Below, one piece after another: positions 34,660 through 54,949 of a DNA stretch of 64,000 bases. Origin of the DNA: Undaria pinnatifida (taxonomy: Eukaryota > Sar > Phaeophyceae > Laminariales > Alariaceae); contig JABAKD010000002.1 in NCBI GenBank assembly GCA_012845835.1, forward strand, positions 16,701,629-16,765,628. The letters are read 5' to 3'. The notes below the pieces were generated by a model, which saw nothing but the letters and a program-made list of their open reading frames with translations, was not told where the DNA came from and ran no database searches. The translations under genes and the position numbers were made by a program. Numbering within the stretch: the stretch's first letter is position 1; every line of letters starts with the position of its first letter.

Positions 34660-37600
34660 TTATGCTAGGAACCCAAGAAAAGTCAAACATGCCCTCTGAA
34701 CCGTAGCACAACTCACCTTCGCCTTCGTCTCTGCACGTCGCGCGGCCAACGTTGCCCCATTGCTAACACCTCCCGGGGAGGACACCGCCAGCGGTATCAG
34801 CTTTCCTCGGTTCGAACACGAGGCGGTGTTCGCGACCGCTCGATCGACGGCGACATTAGCAGCGGCGGTGGCAGAGCTTCCCTCTGCCGCAGCTTCCCCT
34901 TCCCTCCTTCCCTTAGCACTGCTCAGCCTCAGGACGCCCATCAACTCCTCCACATCTTTCCCCCCCGCCCCTCCATCGCCGCTTCGTTTTCTGGCTGTGG
35001 CTGGGCTCCCCCTTCGCGGGCGCTGCAGCGTGAAATCGCTTCTGACGCTTCCCCTGCCCCTACCCCTCCCTCCATCACCCCCCCCCCCATCACCACCACC
35101 ACCACCACTACTACCACCGCCACCGCCACCACCACCACCACCACCACCCCCACCACCACCACCACCACCGCCACCAACGCTACTGCCACCGCCATTGCCA
35201 CCGCCACCGCCACGGGGTTTTTGAGCATTACTGCTGCAGACCGCGAGACTTCCCTCACCGCTCACCCACCTGTTGCGTTCACCAACACCATGGCGACTTA
35301 CCCTCGTCGTCGGATTCAACCCACACCTCCCCCCACTCCCCAAGCCACCGCCGCTAGTCGCACCCTGCCGCGGCATGAGCAGCGGAGACGTGGTCGGCCT
35401 GCGGATAGTAACCACCCTCTCTCGGTGTCCGCTGTCGGTTGGATTCGAGTTCGCCCTCAAGATCCGCCCTGTCGGTCGACGGTTGGCGCCGCCGTACACA
35501 GCAGACGGCCGTCCTAGAACATCGCTAACCCTACCACCACCTCGGCCGCTAAATCGGCTGGCACCGCTGCCGCTGCCTCTAGCGCTGCTGGTGGGGGCGC
35601 AGATGCCGCTGCTACTTGTCTTGCTGCTACCGCCGATAAACCTACCGTCGCCGTGCCTTCGGCGGTAGAGCTCGCCTTCTTTCTTCATGCGGTGCTCGAG
35701 GTCGTGTAGGAATTGCTGCTGCGGGCCGACGATGCTCCCCGGGCGGCATATGCGACACCAAGCTATCGCCTCGGCTGCCGTGTAACCGTAGTGCTTCATC
35801 ATGAAGAGGGCGATGTTTGTTCCGGTTCGGCCGAGGCCAGCCTTACAATGGACGGCAACAACGCCCTTTCATTAAAAAAACGACGACCGGCGTGGGGGCA
35901 GTATTAGTAAATAAAAGGTTCCCAATCGGTACGTGGTCGACTTGAGATCCTAGGGGTGACGTAAGATGAAAGGGGTACCACATAGCCGTTCTTTTGTACG
36001 TAGGTACGAACTATTACTCGTCGCCAGACGGCAAGATTGAACAGCATGAAACAGCTCTTGAGCACTGAAGAAAAATGCTAAGCCACCGGGGAAGTAACTA
36101 GGCAAGAGACGCCGGCCAGCCCACACGAGTCTACAGCTGGTTTTATACAAATGGTACCAGGTAGGCGATTGCGACATGTGTAAGCGATAAAAATTGAAGG
36201 CAAGAACCGGGGGGGAGAAGGGACGACACCTGTGACCACGGCTTGTCCAGAAGCTGGAAAGTAGAAGTGTGAAAAGAAGAAGAAAAAAAAGGGAACGGGG
36301 CAGATACCGTAGTCGTCAGTTCTTCAATCTAAGGGGCTATCATAGTGATAAAAGAGGCCTTCATGCGTCCGAAAAAGACCGATCTCGAACAAGGGTCATT
36401 ATTATACAAAATTGTAGACGTCGGGCAGGTCATCGATCCGCACGCGACAATCTAGGTATTTTCCGGGAAGGTCTGCATGGCCTGAGCCGTGCGATCTGCA
36501 TGATCTAGCACATGTTTCCCGGGTTGGATCTGCATATCTATACAGATCCTCACAACATATGTTAACGGCAGATACAAAATCTACTATAGATTATCTATAT
36601 GATCTATGTGATCTTTGTGATCTATATGATATAGATTGTCATGTGTCCGACGTGTGCAAAATTTCCAAATTTTGATATCAATCCAAGTTGTGGAATATTT
36701 TGGAAAGTGTACGGAAATGCGCAGGCGTTCTGCCATAAACTTGGAAGTTCAGGGGTTCTGCCATAAACTTGGAAGTTTTACAGATTGTAAAAGACAATGA
36801 AAGCTTAGATTGTCAAAGTTCCAATTTTCTAGTATTAGTTCGGAAACCGAGTTCGTTTTTTTTTGTCTTCTTTTGTGGAGATTTGGGAAATTATCGATAG
36901 AATCCTTGCTCCGATAAGAATGTGACCCTAGGCACCTTACTTCGAAGCCGTTACTAATTATCATCCGCGACTCACGTCCGTGTCCTCACAAATCCTGAGA
37001 AATCTCTGCAGGATCTCCTCTGATGGGTTGCCCCCATCCTCGTAAAAAAGGTCGACGTGGTTAATGCCCCCGTCGGTGAAACGCCTCCGGTCGTAACACC
37101 TCTTGTTGAACCGAATCACGCAAGTCACCCCCAGCTTGCGGAATATCGGCACGTAGTCCTCCGCTACGAGCGTCCATTTTCCGGGCTCCATCTCCCGTCG
37201 ACTGTTGTGTTGTTCGTCGCGACACCAACCCGCCATGGTACACGCGGCCACATCACAAAAAACAGTCGGAGGCGGCGGCGGGGGGGGGGGGGCGGGGGGA
37301 AGAAGTTTGATGGAATCCAAAATTATTTGTGGGTTGTTGGAATCGAGGGCACTACGAGGTCTCCGTCTCTCGTCGACTGTTATGTTGTTTTTCGTGACAC
37401 CAACCCGCCAGGCGAGACGCTGCCACAACACGAAACGGACGGGGGGGTAGTCAACGGTCGTTGTCTGTCACACCATAGACCCTCGCGCCCCTGCAATGCC
37501 GGGATGGAGCACGTCAGGTTTTCACCGACCAGACCGACATTGCTTGCACCAACTTGTGAGAAACTACGACAACACAAAAACAGCTGGGAGGTGAAGGGAA

Positions 37601-40600
37601 ATCGGTCGATGCCGTCCATTCCGTTGAAACTTATTTGTGGCTCCATGCGAGACGCGACCACAACTCAAAACGACGGCGGGGGGCGGGGGGGGGTTGATGT
37701 GGTCCAAGAGACACCCGCTACGCGAGACGCGACCGTTACACAAACCCAGCGGGGGCGGGGTCGGACGATGTGGCCCAGACGACACGCGCCATGCAAGACA
37801 CGGCCACACCACAAAATGAGTTGGGGGGCGGGGCGGGGGGTCGGTTAATGACATCCCATACTATTTATGACTTGTTGTAATCCCGGGCCAACTACTCCAA
37901 GTGAGTGGGGGGGGGCGGGGGGCGCTCGGTTGATGGGTTCAACATTATGTATGGGTTGTTGCAGTCCTGACTCAGCCGCTCCGCCATTAGCAAGAGTAAC
38001 AGCCGCGTTTTGCTCAATGGCACCCAACCTTGAGCACCGCTTTCATCGGTCAAATTTCTTGTTCATGGTGGGAAAACAAGCCTCAAAGTCTTCTAATACG
38101 ACCGAAGTTCTAAAAAGCGGAATTTCCCGTGCGCTTACTGGGCGAGCGGGCCACTGAAAGCCAGGAACTTCGCCGGAATGATCCAGTTTATATCCCCGTT
38201 CTCAATCTTGTCGTAGAAATTGTACGCGTTGGGCTTGAAGTCCAGGTTGATGTGGCCCAGGGACGCGGCGTGGGCGATGGCACGGGCGCAGTCGAGCACC
38301 TCCAAGTGGTACGTGCAGACGCCGAACGCGGCGTCTCGAAAAGGGGCTAGCGGGGGCCTGATCCCAAAAAATGGAGCGTATGCGTCTTCTGCCGTCTTGC
38401 CCATGTAGAGCACCTACCGGTAACCATGCAGAGGCAACCGGTGTACATATCTACATGTGAGGATGCAAACGGTACGATCCTAGGGACCGAGTACTGCTAT
38501 GCAGGGGTGCCTTTGGCTCTGCCGTGGTCTCACACGAGGGCTTGCTTTGGATGTTGTATCTCTTGTGTTGGTTCTTGCTGCCCGCCTGATACCTTCCGAG
38601 AGAACTAACTGCGTGCGGGAAATCTCATTCAGGAAGGCCATAACGCCTCCCAGGTAAAAGGGGGCACTTGCTATAATTAATTTCGCCGCAGCGGCTGAGA
38701 AGGAATGTCATAACACTAGCCCACCCTGAAGGGACGCATATGCAGATTCATAGAAAGATCACGTGGAGCTAAATCCATCCGGAGAATGCGGAGAATGGAT
38801 CGAAGATACGGCGCTTCACAACCCATCCCCACACCTCTAACTTGCAAGGCAGAGGCGATACCGTAACACACGAGTTGAGTCTTTTCACGGGTCATGACTC
38901 CACCGGCGCGTCGCGCGTTGGGTCAAGCGGTTTCAAAATCTTGCGGGTCGGGTCGGGTCGGGTGAGGCGTTTAAATCTCGCAGATCAGATCGTGTCGGGT
39001 CAGGATGTTTTCAAATCGCACGGGTCTGGTCGGGTCACGGGTCGGGTCGGATCACCCTGAACCGAAGCGACCCGACCCGACCCGATCCGATTTCGCGAGA
39101 AGTGGCCCGACCCGTGAGAAGCCCTGGATACAACGGGCAGGTGATTCGGAACGCGTAAAACAGTGCAGCGGTGATAATCAACAAGCGCCGTGACCGCAGC
39201 TTTAGCACACGGAGACCCTGTCGGGTACTACTGATTCTATACTTTTCTTTTTTCACACTTCTACTTTCCAGCTTCTGGACAAGCCTTGGTCACAGGTGTC
39301 GTCCCTTCCCCCCCCCGGCTCTTTGCCTTCAATTTTTATCGCGCATAGGGTTCAGCAATCCCACTGCTCGTCGATTTTTCATCGAGTGAGTGTTGCTCAC
39401 TCACGCTCTCGCGTTTTCCGCAAGTCAATTTGTGCACAAGAAAAAGTCCCCACGAATTTATAAGAGTATGCACTCGGGGGGATTCGAACTCACGAAACTG
39501 ACCTATACCAGGCGCGAGGATGAACCTGATACTTGAACCATTTTGGAAGCATGAACAAGCGGTGAGGCAACGAAGCTTAGCATGGCAACAGCAGTGCAGC
39601 ATACCATAGTTCTTGCTTGTATCATACGTACACGCTTGCCGTAAAGCTGTTGTTGTTGTTGGAGTCCGACATTAAAGACGCGATCCCCTGACCTATACTT
39701 GGAAAAATGAAAAATACGCTCTTCAGAAATCAGCTGTGAGACGAGAAAGTTTTAATCGAAACAGATCTTAAAAGTTTGTAGACTGCGTGTGATACTTGAC
39801 CTATACGTGGCATATCATGTGAATAGCAGCCTGCATTACCTCGTGCGACTTATGATGCAATCATCATACTCGTATAGTTTCGTCGTTTTTCATGCTGAAT
39901 CCCCAAGTTACAGCACGTAAACAGTATCGTTGATGAGGCTACGGTATGTTTGGCGGTATGGCAGGGCTACATCGATAGTCTACAATTCTAGGCTACTAAA
40001 TACGAAGTAAAATAGTATATCTGCTAATCGCGTGGGCCGCACAATCCTTGTATCAACATCCCTTGAAACCTACGAGCATCCCGCATTGCTCCTTGTGGCT
40101 GATGTGCCATCGTGATACTTTATAACTATATTTCAAATGCGCCGTCAGCTAGCTGTGAGCTTGATCGATACTCATTTTTGCAAGCTGCATGATGATACTC
40201 CCGCCGCATGTTTTTACACAGTACTTCACTCTTTGACAATACACGACCCCCATGGACAGGGTGAATTTACCAAGGGCAATTTCGGTCCATATAATTCTGC
40301 GCACTGATCCTACATCACCGATATGGAGAGGGGGACAAAAGCTTAAGCTATTAAACAACGTTCGTCATGCTTACCCTCAAAAGTTCTACGTGAGATACTA
40401 CATACAGTAGTAGTAACAAGTGAAAATCGTTGGTGATGCTACCATGTGTATATGGCGGAAGGGCGGGGCTGCACATATACACAGCAGTACAGACTACTGT
40501 AGTCTAGACTACGAGGCTATGATAAACGTGTTGCAATCGTACGTTGCGCAGTAGTAATAAACAACAGAAGAAGCAACCTGGTGTCATACAACAAGCTGAT

Positions 40601-41059
40601 GCTTGCTACTTTTATGGTGCGTATCAGGTACATACATACGGCCTGAACGAAACACAGGAACCTTACCGCATAGGCGAGCACGAGGACCACCGCGTTCGAT
40701 CTCCGGTGTGGGTGATCGCTCGAGTACACGTACACAGGCCTAGCGTCCCTGCCGTTCCCTTCCTGCTCCCGGCACTCCATCATCTGCCTCAGCCTACGGC
40801 AGAAGGCATGCAAATGTCCCAGGTGCAGAGGTCCAAAGTCCGCAAAAAAATGCTTGTACACATACTTGTCTGTACCACAGAAGAGCCCCCCCTGCCCCTC
40901 GTCGTCGCTGTTGCGTGGCGACAGCGGCGCGCGGCCTTCCGGTAAGCACACGAAGTAGAGCGTGCCTCGGTCTATCTCGACTGCATTGGCAAGGCCCCCT
41001 TCGAGTGCTAAAAGGCGTCGGGTACGCGCTGAGATGTCGGGTGATGATCTCGTCGACAT
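34660..41059 (-). CDS. CDC14: CDC14-type dual-specificity protein phosphatase
   Basis: Removes phosphate from Ser/Thr-Pro and Tyr sites, classically those set by cyclin-dependent kinases. In coding order the exons are 41059-40667, 38413-38139, 37201-36976 and 35865-34717. Joins fit in phases 0, 2 and 0. Exon 1 holds the N-terminal domain ([20 protein letters not shown]). Exon 2 has VENGDFNW-like [20 protein letters not shown]. Exon 3 has [20 protein letters not shown] and the acid-loop [13 protein letters not shown]. Exon 4 has the active site [11 protein letters not shown], Cys near residue 305, followed by [16 protein letters not shown] long Gly/Ser/Arg-rich tail follows. A donor GTGAGT at 34716-34711 suggests a further exon; unspliced, the frame stops at 34660 after about 699 aa. 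The start ATG at 41057-41059 is the first in frame with the domain. Long introns hold a SINE, other repeats and minisatellites. Confidence 0.9.
36178..36295 (+). mobile_element. SINE copy 3, 5'-truncated
   Basis: It starts inside the SINE body at gcgataaaaattgaaggc, continues to gtccagaagctgga and gtagaagtgtgaaaa, and ends in an A/G-rich tail. It lies in CDC14 intron 3. 5' truncation fits target-primed reverse transcription. Confidence 0.7.
36480..36650. repeat. Dispersed repeat with (gatctatat)n core, copy 2
   Basis: Same order of landmarks as 11580-11800: gagccgtgcgatctgcat, gatctagcacatgtttcc, aacggcagatac, then gatctatatgatct. Confidence 0.7.
37202..37850. repeat. Minisatellite in CDC14 intron 2 that includes the exon 3 edge
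   Basis: Units with gagacgcgaccacaac, a G/C run and a ttgatgtggtcca stretch repeat several times. The segment around the exon 3 acceptor (cgtcgactgttgtgttgtt, then gacaccaacccgcc) recurs at about 37365-37412. A dispersed gcacgtcagg fragment (37470-37555) is embedded. Confidence 0.7.
38630..38860. mobile_element. Fragment related to the gypsy element's LTR/internal junction
   Basis: cataacactagcccaccctg at about 38708 matches 26853-26872, and the following 140 bp resemble 26873-27000 (for example gcttcacaacc and cacctct). It lies in CDC14 intron 1. Confidence 0.55.
38880..39125. repeat. CGGGT-rich dispersed repeat, copy 2
   Basis: Blocks of gggtcgggtc, caaaatcttgcgggtcgg and cccgtgagaagcc match the order of copy 1 (9540-9700). 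Confidence 0.6.
39240..39570 (-). mobile_element. tRNA-derived SINE, copy 2 (best preserved promoter)
   Basis: On the minus strand an A box-like TGGTTCAAGTATCAGG (39540-39525) is followed 33 bases later by a B box GAGTTCGAATCCC (39491-39479). The body ends in an A-rich tail at about 39253-39243. This spacing is that of a tRNA-type RNA polymerase III promoter. Confidence 0.75.
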
Positions 41060-42277
41060 AGTAGTAGTCTATTGCCTGTCTGCGCACAATCTCGTAGATG
41101 ACAAGCGCTATTATAATATATGCCTCGTACTCGTAGCGATAGTACTGCGCCCAGCGTGTACGAGAAGCAGCCGAAATACGGGAGTCGCAGCAGTCGATTT
41201 GAAGTGCCCGGTATGTTCGGAGATCTCACGGCTTTCTGACTCCATCATTCAGCCGACCCATCATACTACTAGTAGTTAGTAGGCTCTCGGCTGCGGAGGC
41301 ATACCGGTTGGGCTCGGGGCTCGACGCGCCAGCGTCGTCCTACAAAATGGCAAGGAACGCCTGTCTCTTGGGTTTTCGTTTTGTTTCTCAGAAACAAGTT
41401 GTCTATCGGATGGCAGTAAGAATACGAACAGATAGTAGTCGATCGTACGGCGTGTACGGCGTGTACAGTACCGAATCATACACGTGCCTGTCTGTGGTGA
41501 AACCGTCAGTTTATTCGAAGAATAAATATTCAAATTTTGAATTTTGAGTTTTGATTTTTTTTTAAATAAATACCAAAATAGAACCTGCTTCGTAGTCTAC
41601 ATAAATATTTTATGTAGTCTATGAACCGCCCCCCGCCCCCCCCCCCCGGTTTTTTAGCCCTTATGTATGGTAATAATATCGTCCTATGTTGACCCTTCCT
41701 TGGCGCTACCCATACCCAATCAATACCAAGTAGTAAGTTGTAGTAGTAGTAGTAGTAGCAGCAGCAGTAGTACTAAGTAGTAATAGTAGCAGAATTGGCA
41801 GTAGTTAGTAGCAGTAGTAGTAGCAGAGTAGTATAGTAATAGCAGTAGTAGTAGTAGTAGTAGCAGTAAGTAGTAGTAGTAGTAGTAGTAGTAGTAGCAG
41901 TATATATAGTGGTAGTATACAGTAGTAAGTAGTAGACCCAGGGAGGTACCGACGTCTTGCTCTCTGCAGTGCAGTATACTACCCTTGACGAGCATGTAGA
42001 ACACGCGCGGCTGAACTGACGTGTCGTGCAGTTTGCAAGGAAAGCCGAGTAGTATGCTGTCGTATAGACTAACCAATCGGTCGAACGCGTATCAACAGGC
42101 AAGAAGACACGACGTATGTTTTATATTTATTTTTACTAAAAAAACATTTCCCGAGCGACGCCATGAAGATGTGTACGGCGTGTTTGTGAGAGCACAGACA
42201 GAGAGAGCCAGAGCGAGAACCTACGATGAGTAGCACCCGTGTGACGTGCCGATACAGCGGTATCATAGCACAGCAGC

Positions 42278-42349
<72 letters not shown>

Positions 42350-42576
42350 TGTTGTTGTTGTTATAAGGCTTAGTTTGGGTAAGCTACAGGTATTGGTTAA
42401 CGGTAGATAACAACAGGAGATGATGTGGGGAAAGGAAATGGGCAAATGATTGGTGGAAATACCACAGCTTTATGGTACGATCATTCGACTTCACATAAGG
42501 TACTTACAGCAGTACTGCTGCTTTATGGAAGGATATTCGATTTACATCGGAACGGCATCTACGCTATATTTTCGTA
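41060..42576. other. Upstream of CDC14: no gene, TAG/AGT triplet arrays
   Basis: Interrupted (tag)n arrays run at about 41738-41910, with a purer one at about 42277-42350. Near 41641 there is a short C run. Poly-Thr and poly-Leu frames here come from the triplets. Confidence 0.6.
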
Positions 42577-43436
<860 letters not shown>

Positions 43437-43737
43437 TCCCGTCGGCGGGGGGAGCGGGCTGTTGGTCTCGGTTGTCCACGTTTTCTCCGCAGCTATCGGA
43501 CATGGCTGAGATGAACTCGAGAAAGGCTCAATCCAAAAGACTGCCGTCTGAACGCCAATAAGGGTTGGTACTCAAGAACACCGCAGGGAGGTGCGAATCC
43601 CCAACGCTGTGTGTGTGTACAACCGTTCCTCTTAGGCAACGGTCGCAGAATGTGGGCGGTGTTGACGATCACCGGACGAATAGAGGTGCTCGGTAAAGAG
43701 ACAGAATCTCAGGTTGAGATGGGGACAGAAGGAAGTG

Positions 43738-43775
43738 CGAGAGGTGTGCGAGGGCGCGCCCTCGCACTCCTCTCG
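43738..43775. repeat. 38-bp near-perfect palindrome
   Basis: Arms of 17 bases (43738-43754 and 43759-43775) pair with one mismatch around cgcg. It lies in the 550-bp segment between two AAT arrays. Confidence 0.85.
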
Positions 43776-43991
43776 GACGAAAGCAACAGGCAACGAGCTG
43801 AGGAAGCGTCTGAGAAGACGTCTTGAGGTTCCTCGGGATGTTGTACCCTTCCTTGTGGCTCTGAGCGTTGGCGATAACGACATCGCTCCGAGAGACGATA
43901 TTTCTAGGAGAACGTGCGGAACGTTCCCGAAGATTCTAGAATTTGTGTTCAGACGCAAGTAGGCAGGTTGGGTTCAGAGCATTGTGACCCA

Positions 43992-43992
43992 C

Positions 43993-44039
<47 letters not shown>

Positions 44040-44077
44040 TAATAATAATGATAATAATAATGATAATAATAATAATG

Positions 44078-44170
<93 letters not shown>

Positions 44171-44182
44171 TAATAATAATGT
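43992..44182. repeat. (AAT)n array with scattered GAT units
   Basis: Mostly aat, with single gat units at intervals in the first half. Confidence 0.95.
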
Positions 44183-45937
44183 GCAGCACGATGAGCTTCA
44201 ACATTATTATTTTATTATGGCCCTCCGACAATACGAGGTATATGGCGCAGATGTCGCTCCGACATAAATCGAACATCCTTCCATAAAGCAGCTGCACGCA
44301 GCAGTATCTCTAAGCCAACCCATTATTCCCTCCCTTTCCCTCCACAGTTTTCCTTTTGCTACACATTCATTGCTGTCGGATGGTAAAACAAACTAAAAGT
44401 ACAGCATCACTCCGAGACCCTTGCCCAGGCGGCTTGGCTCGGCAGAGCACAGACAGACGTGCACGGCAGGGCACCAAAAAAAAACTCGGCACGTAGTAGT
44501 ACCAAGTACGCTTACAGTCGTCTTGATATCATTTGATTGGAGGATTCGCGGTGTTCAGAACCCCCGCACTAAGTGACGGGACATATTTTGATCGGACGGA
44601 CATATTGGGATTTTCCGCGACAGGTAACCCCAGAAAACAGCGGAATCATGGGCTGGAGGCGGGCTCTGATCGAACCACCACAGATCAATATTGATCCATG
44701 ATAACCATGGGTTTTCACGGATTGAGTCACTTCTCGTGGGTCGGGCCTGGTCGGGTCGGGTCGGGTCGAGTCGGGTCGGGTCGGGTCGGGTCGGGTCGGG
44801 TCGGGTCGGGTCGAGTCGGGTCCGGTCGGGTTAGGGTGACCCGGCCTGACCCGTTAGACTTGAAACGCCGTTGACTCGACGCGAACCGACCCGACCCAAG
44901 AGATATCGAACACCTCCTCACCCGAGACTAGACTCGACCCGCAACATTTTGAAACCTTTGGACCCGATCCGCGGGTCGGGCCATGACGTGAAACACCCTG
45001 ATAAGAATATAAATAATAGCATCGCCATCCCGTTTAATAACGCAAACGGCCCCCCACCTCATACTGGGTGCCAATGTAAATGTTCACCGCTCGTGAGGGC
45101 GCCACAATTCGCGACGCGTGCTCCCCGGTTTGAATACTGCATGCCTAATGTTTGTATAGTAAAGTGGAAAAGGCGGTTTCATTCATACCTGGTACTATTA
45201 ATACAACATAGTATACCTGGCACGTGAACAACACCCAATTCGGATTTCAGATTTTCTTGGTACGACATGCTGCATGTTTCGTTAATTATCGCTCATCTCA
45301 GCTTCCCCACTCTCCGTGCCACTCTTGTGCTGCTAGTTCTCCCCGGCGGACAACTCACAGATAAACGAGCCGCGACGTTCTAAGCATTCAGTGCCGCAGA
45401 CCAACTCAAATCAAGGCTACGATAGCACACACTTTCAAGACTAGAAAGAGTCCAGAAATAAATGGGCGCAGAACGAAAAAAGTAGGTCGCGCACGCACAT
45501 GGCTCAACGCCGAAACAGCTCAAATCAACTCACTCTGACACGGTTCAGCCTGCTACCACCGCGGGGTCCAATTCTGGGTTCATTCGGAGAAAAGTACCCT
45601 CAACCACCTCTTCTTGCGGCAACCACGACCCCACCTCTTCTTACCCTTAACCTTCTCCGTTGCCATGCCTACGCAATAGCCACTGCGAAAGCTCCCCCCC
45701 CCCCCCCCCCCCCCTCCAAATGAGGACGCCCCGCCTCCCCTCCCTTTCCCCCTCCCCGGCGTAAAGTTCCGACAAGCCTTCCCCGAACGAGCAAAAGGAG
45801 ACTTTCCGAACGAGCAAAAAGGAGACTTTCCAAACGAAAAAAAAGAACGAAAGAGGACATCCATCCCGTCCGCCCTTTTTCAAGTCTTAGCCTCCGTGTG
45901 TCCCACTAAAGATGAAGAGACGAACAGAGCAGTATCT
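44183..45937. other. Intergenic, contains CGGGT repeat copy 3
   Basis: The block at about 44715-44995 has a long (tcggg)n run (about 44752-44820) and the family landmarks (aacattttgaaacc and gcgggtcggg). A relative of the 1069-1222 repeat lies at about 45119-45178, and a C run of about 18 at 45697-45714. No gene is seen. Confidence 0.55.
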
Positions 45938-53317
<7,380 letters not shown>

Positions 53318-54949
53318 TTTGGCCGAAGCTGGGTACAGTTCGAGCACATGGGGCGGGGAGGGAGGGGGTTAAAAAGGAGGAGGATTACGCGGCCCACCTT
53401 ACCAGCACCAGCACTTGCATCGCTTATTACTGGTTCGCCAAAAAAACACCAACATCACCACCACCAACCACGTACGTACGTTGAAAATAAGCTAAAACGC
53501 ACAAAAACTCTCCCACACAGTACACACATTGGTCTAGACATTAAACACCTCTAGAAGCGCACGTACCATTTTGGTGACAATTCCACTTAAATCACTGGGA
53601 TAAAAATCCATGGTTTAAATGAAGGGTACAAGACACTGATAAGTATTCGTAGACGAACACGTCACAGAGGATGGCGACAACTGTGGTGCCTGGAGCCATC
53701 CTGGGATATTAATATCCTCGAAGGCTTACTACTGGTATGAAATCACGCATGCGTTTTTACGTAAACGGCAACATGCGATCGACCTACCGACATAGATCTG
53801 GGAACGTCACCACATATATCAACATGTTTCCCTTATTTTGTTCTTTATCTGAGTCCACCAATCTAGTCGGATGTGCAGCGATGCTGGCCTCGGGATCCTG
53901 CTAAGTTCAAGGGTATAGGGGTGGGTGGGTAGGTAACCGCTTCTTTTGCGTGCCGCATAAAGCAAAGAGATCATGAAATCAAAGCTGTCGCGCTTCTGCC
54001 CGGCTCTTTACGGGTCACAGGTCGCAGCTGCTGCTGTGTGTGCGATGTTCATTTGAAGTGTTATTTCTACGTACGCATCGTCATCCAGCACATCCAGTGA
54101 CCTTGCTGTTCACATTTAACCTTGATTTCTACTGATTAAGCCATCGACACCCAGCACATCCGGCGTCCGTCCTGATTCTTCATCCTGAGAAATATCTACT
54201 GTGCAAAGCGCGAAGGGGCCGTCACCACGTATGGGCTATGACATACCAGGTATAAAAAAAGATATTCTATCTTGCACTATGTCATAGCCATAGCTCAGAA
54301 CGTTGCCGTCCGAAAGCGTGTCCGATGACAAGAGTACTTGTATCACATCATACCACACGCAGACCCATGGCAAAACAGCAGCTAGAGGATCGTAAGACGC
54401 CACGATGCCACCTGCACTGCTGCTGTACTCGGAGTCAAAAGTACAGCAGCGGTACATACACGATAACCACTGAGTGTATCTCTCGTGTGTGTCCCAGATA
54501 TTTCTTGACATAAATATGTGAACGAGGGTTGGGAGGGCCAAGCAGGGCGTCGCCTCCTTGCGCAAGGGTATCGTTACATGGACCTTGTCCGAGGCCTAGC
54601 AATGAACTACCTGGTACCAGGTACGTTCTGTCTGCTTGCTATTTGTGAGAAATCGGGTACAGTGGGGCACTCGGTTTAAGAGCGTCCAACTTGAGAGAAA
54701 TCACAGACGTACAAGCTTTAGAGCTGCACGCGCATTTTGTGGGACAAACCACTTGGAAAGGTGTAGAACCATCTTCGCGGTAGTAAAATGGTCAAGAGCG
54801 GTCAAACCGGCTTGTCACACCTTGTGATGCCCATACTAAAACCTCTATGACACTCAATATTAAATAGAAACAGCATAAGAGATAAGAGCGGCAAACCTCG
54901 TTTGCCCGGACGGGCTCTGAAATCGGGTATATACCCCACTATTGATAGG
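53318..54949. other. Upstream of the ATP synthase gene: no supported gene
   Basis: Presumed promoter and 5' UTR lie in the first few hundred bases. Further on, only short frames and several taccaggta-like motifs (for example 54608-54624). Confidence 0.45.

Noticed and set aside
34760..35668. Plus-strand Pro-rich frames over CDC14 exon 4
   Set aside because: Mirror of the Gly-rich tail coded on the minus strand, where the phosphatase motif lies.
43580..43610. ggtgcgaatcccc as a B box of a tRNA gene
   Set aside because: No A box or cloverleaf could be drawn around it.
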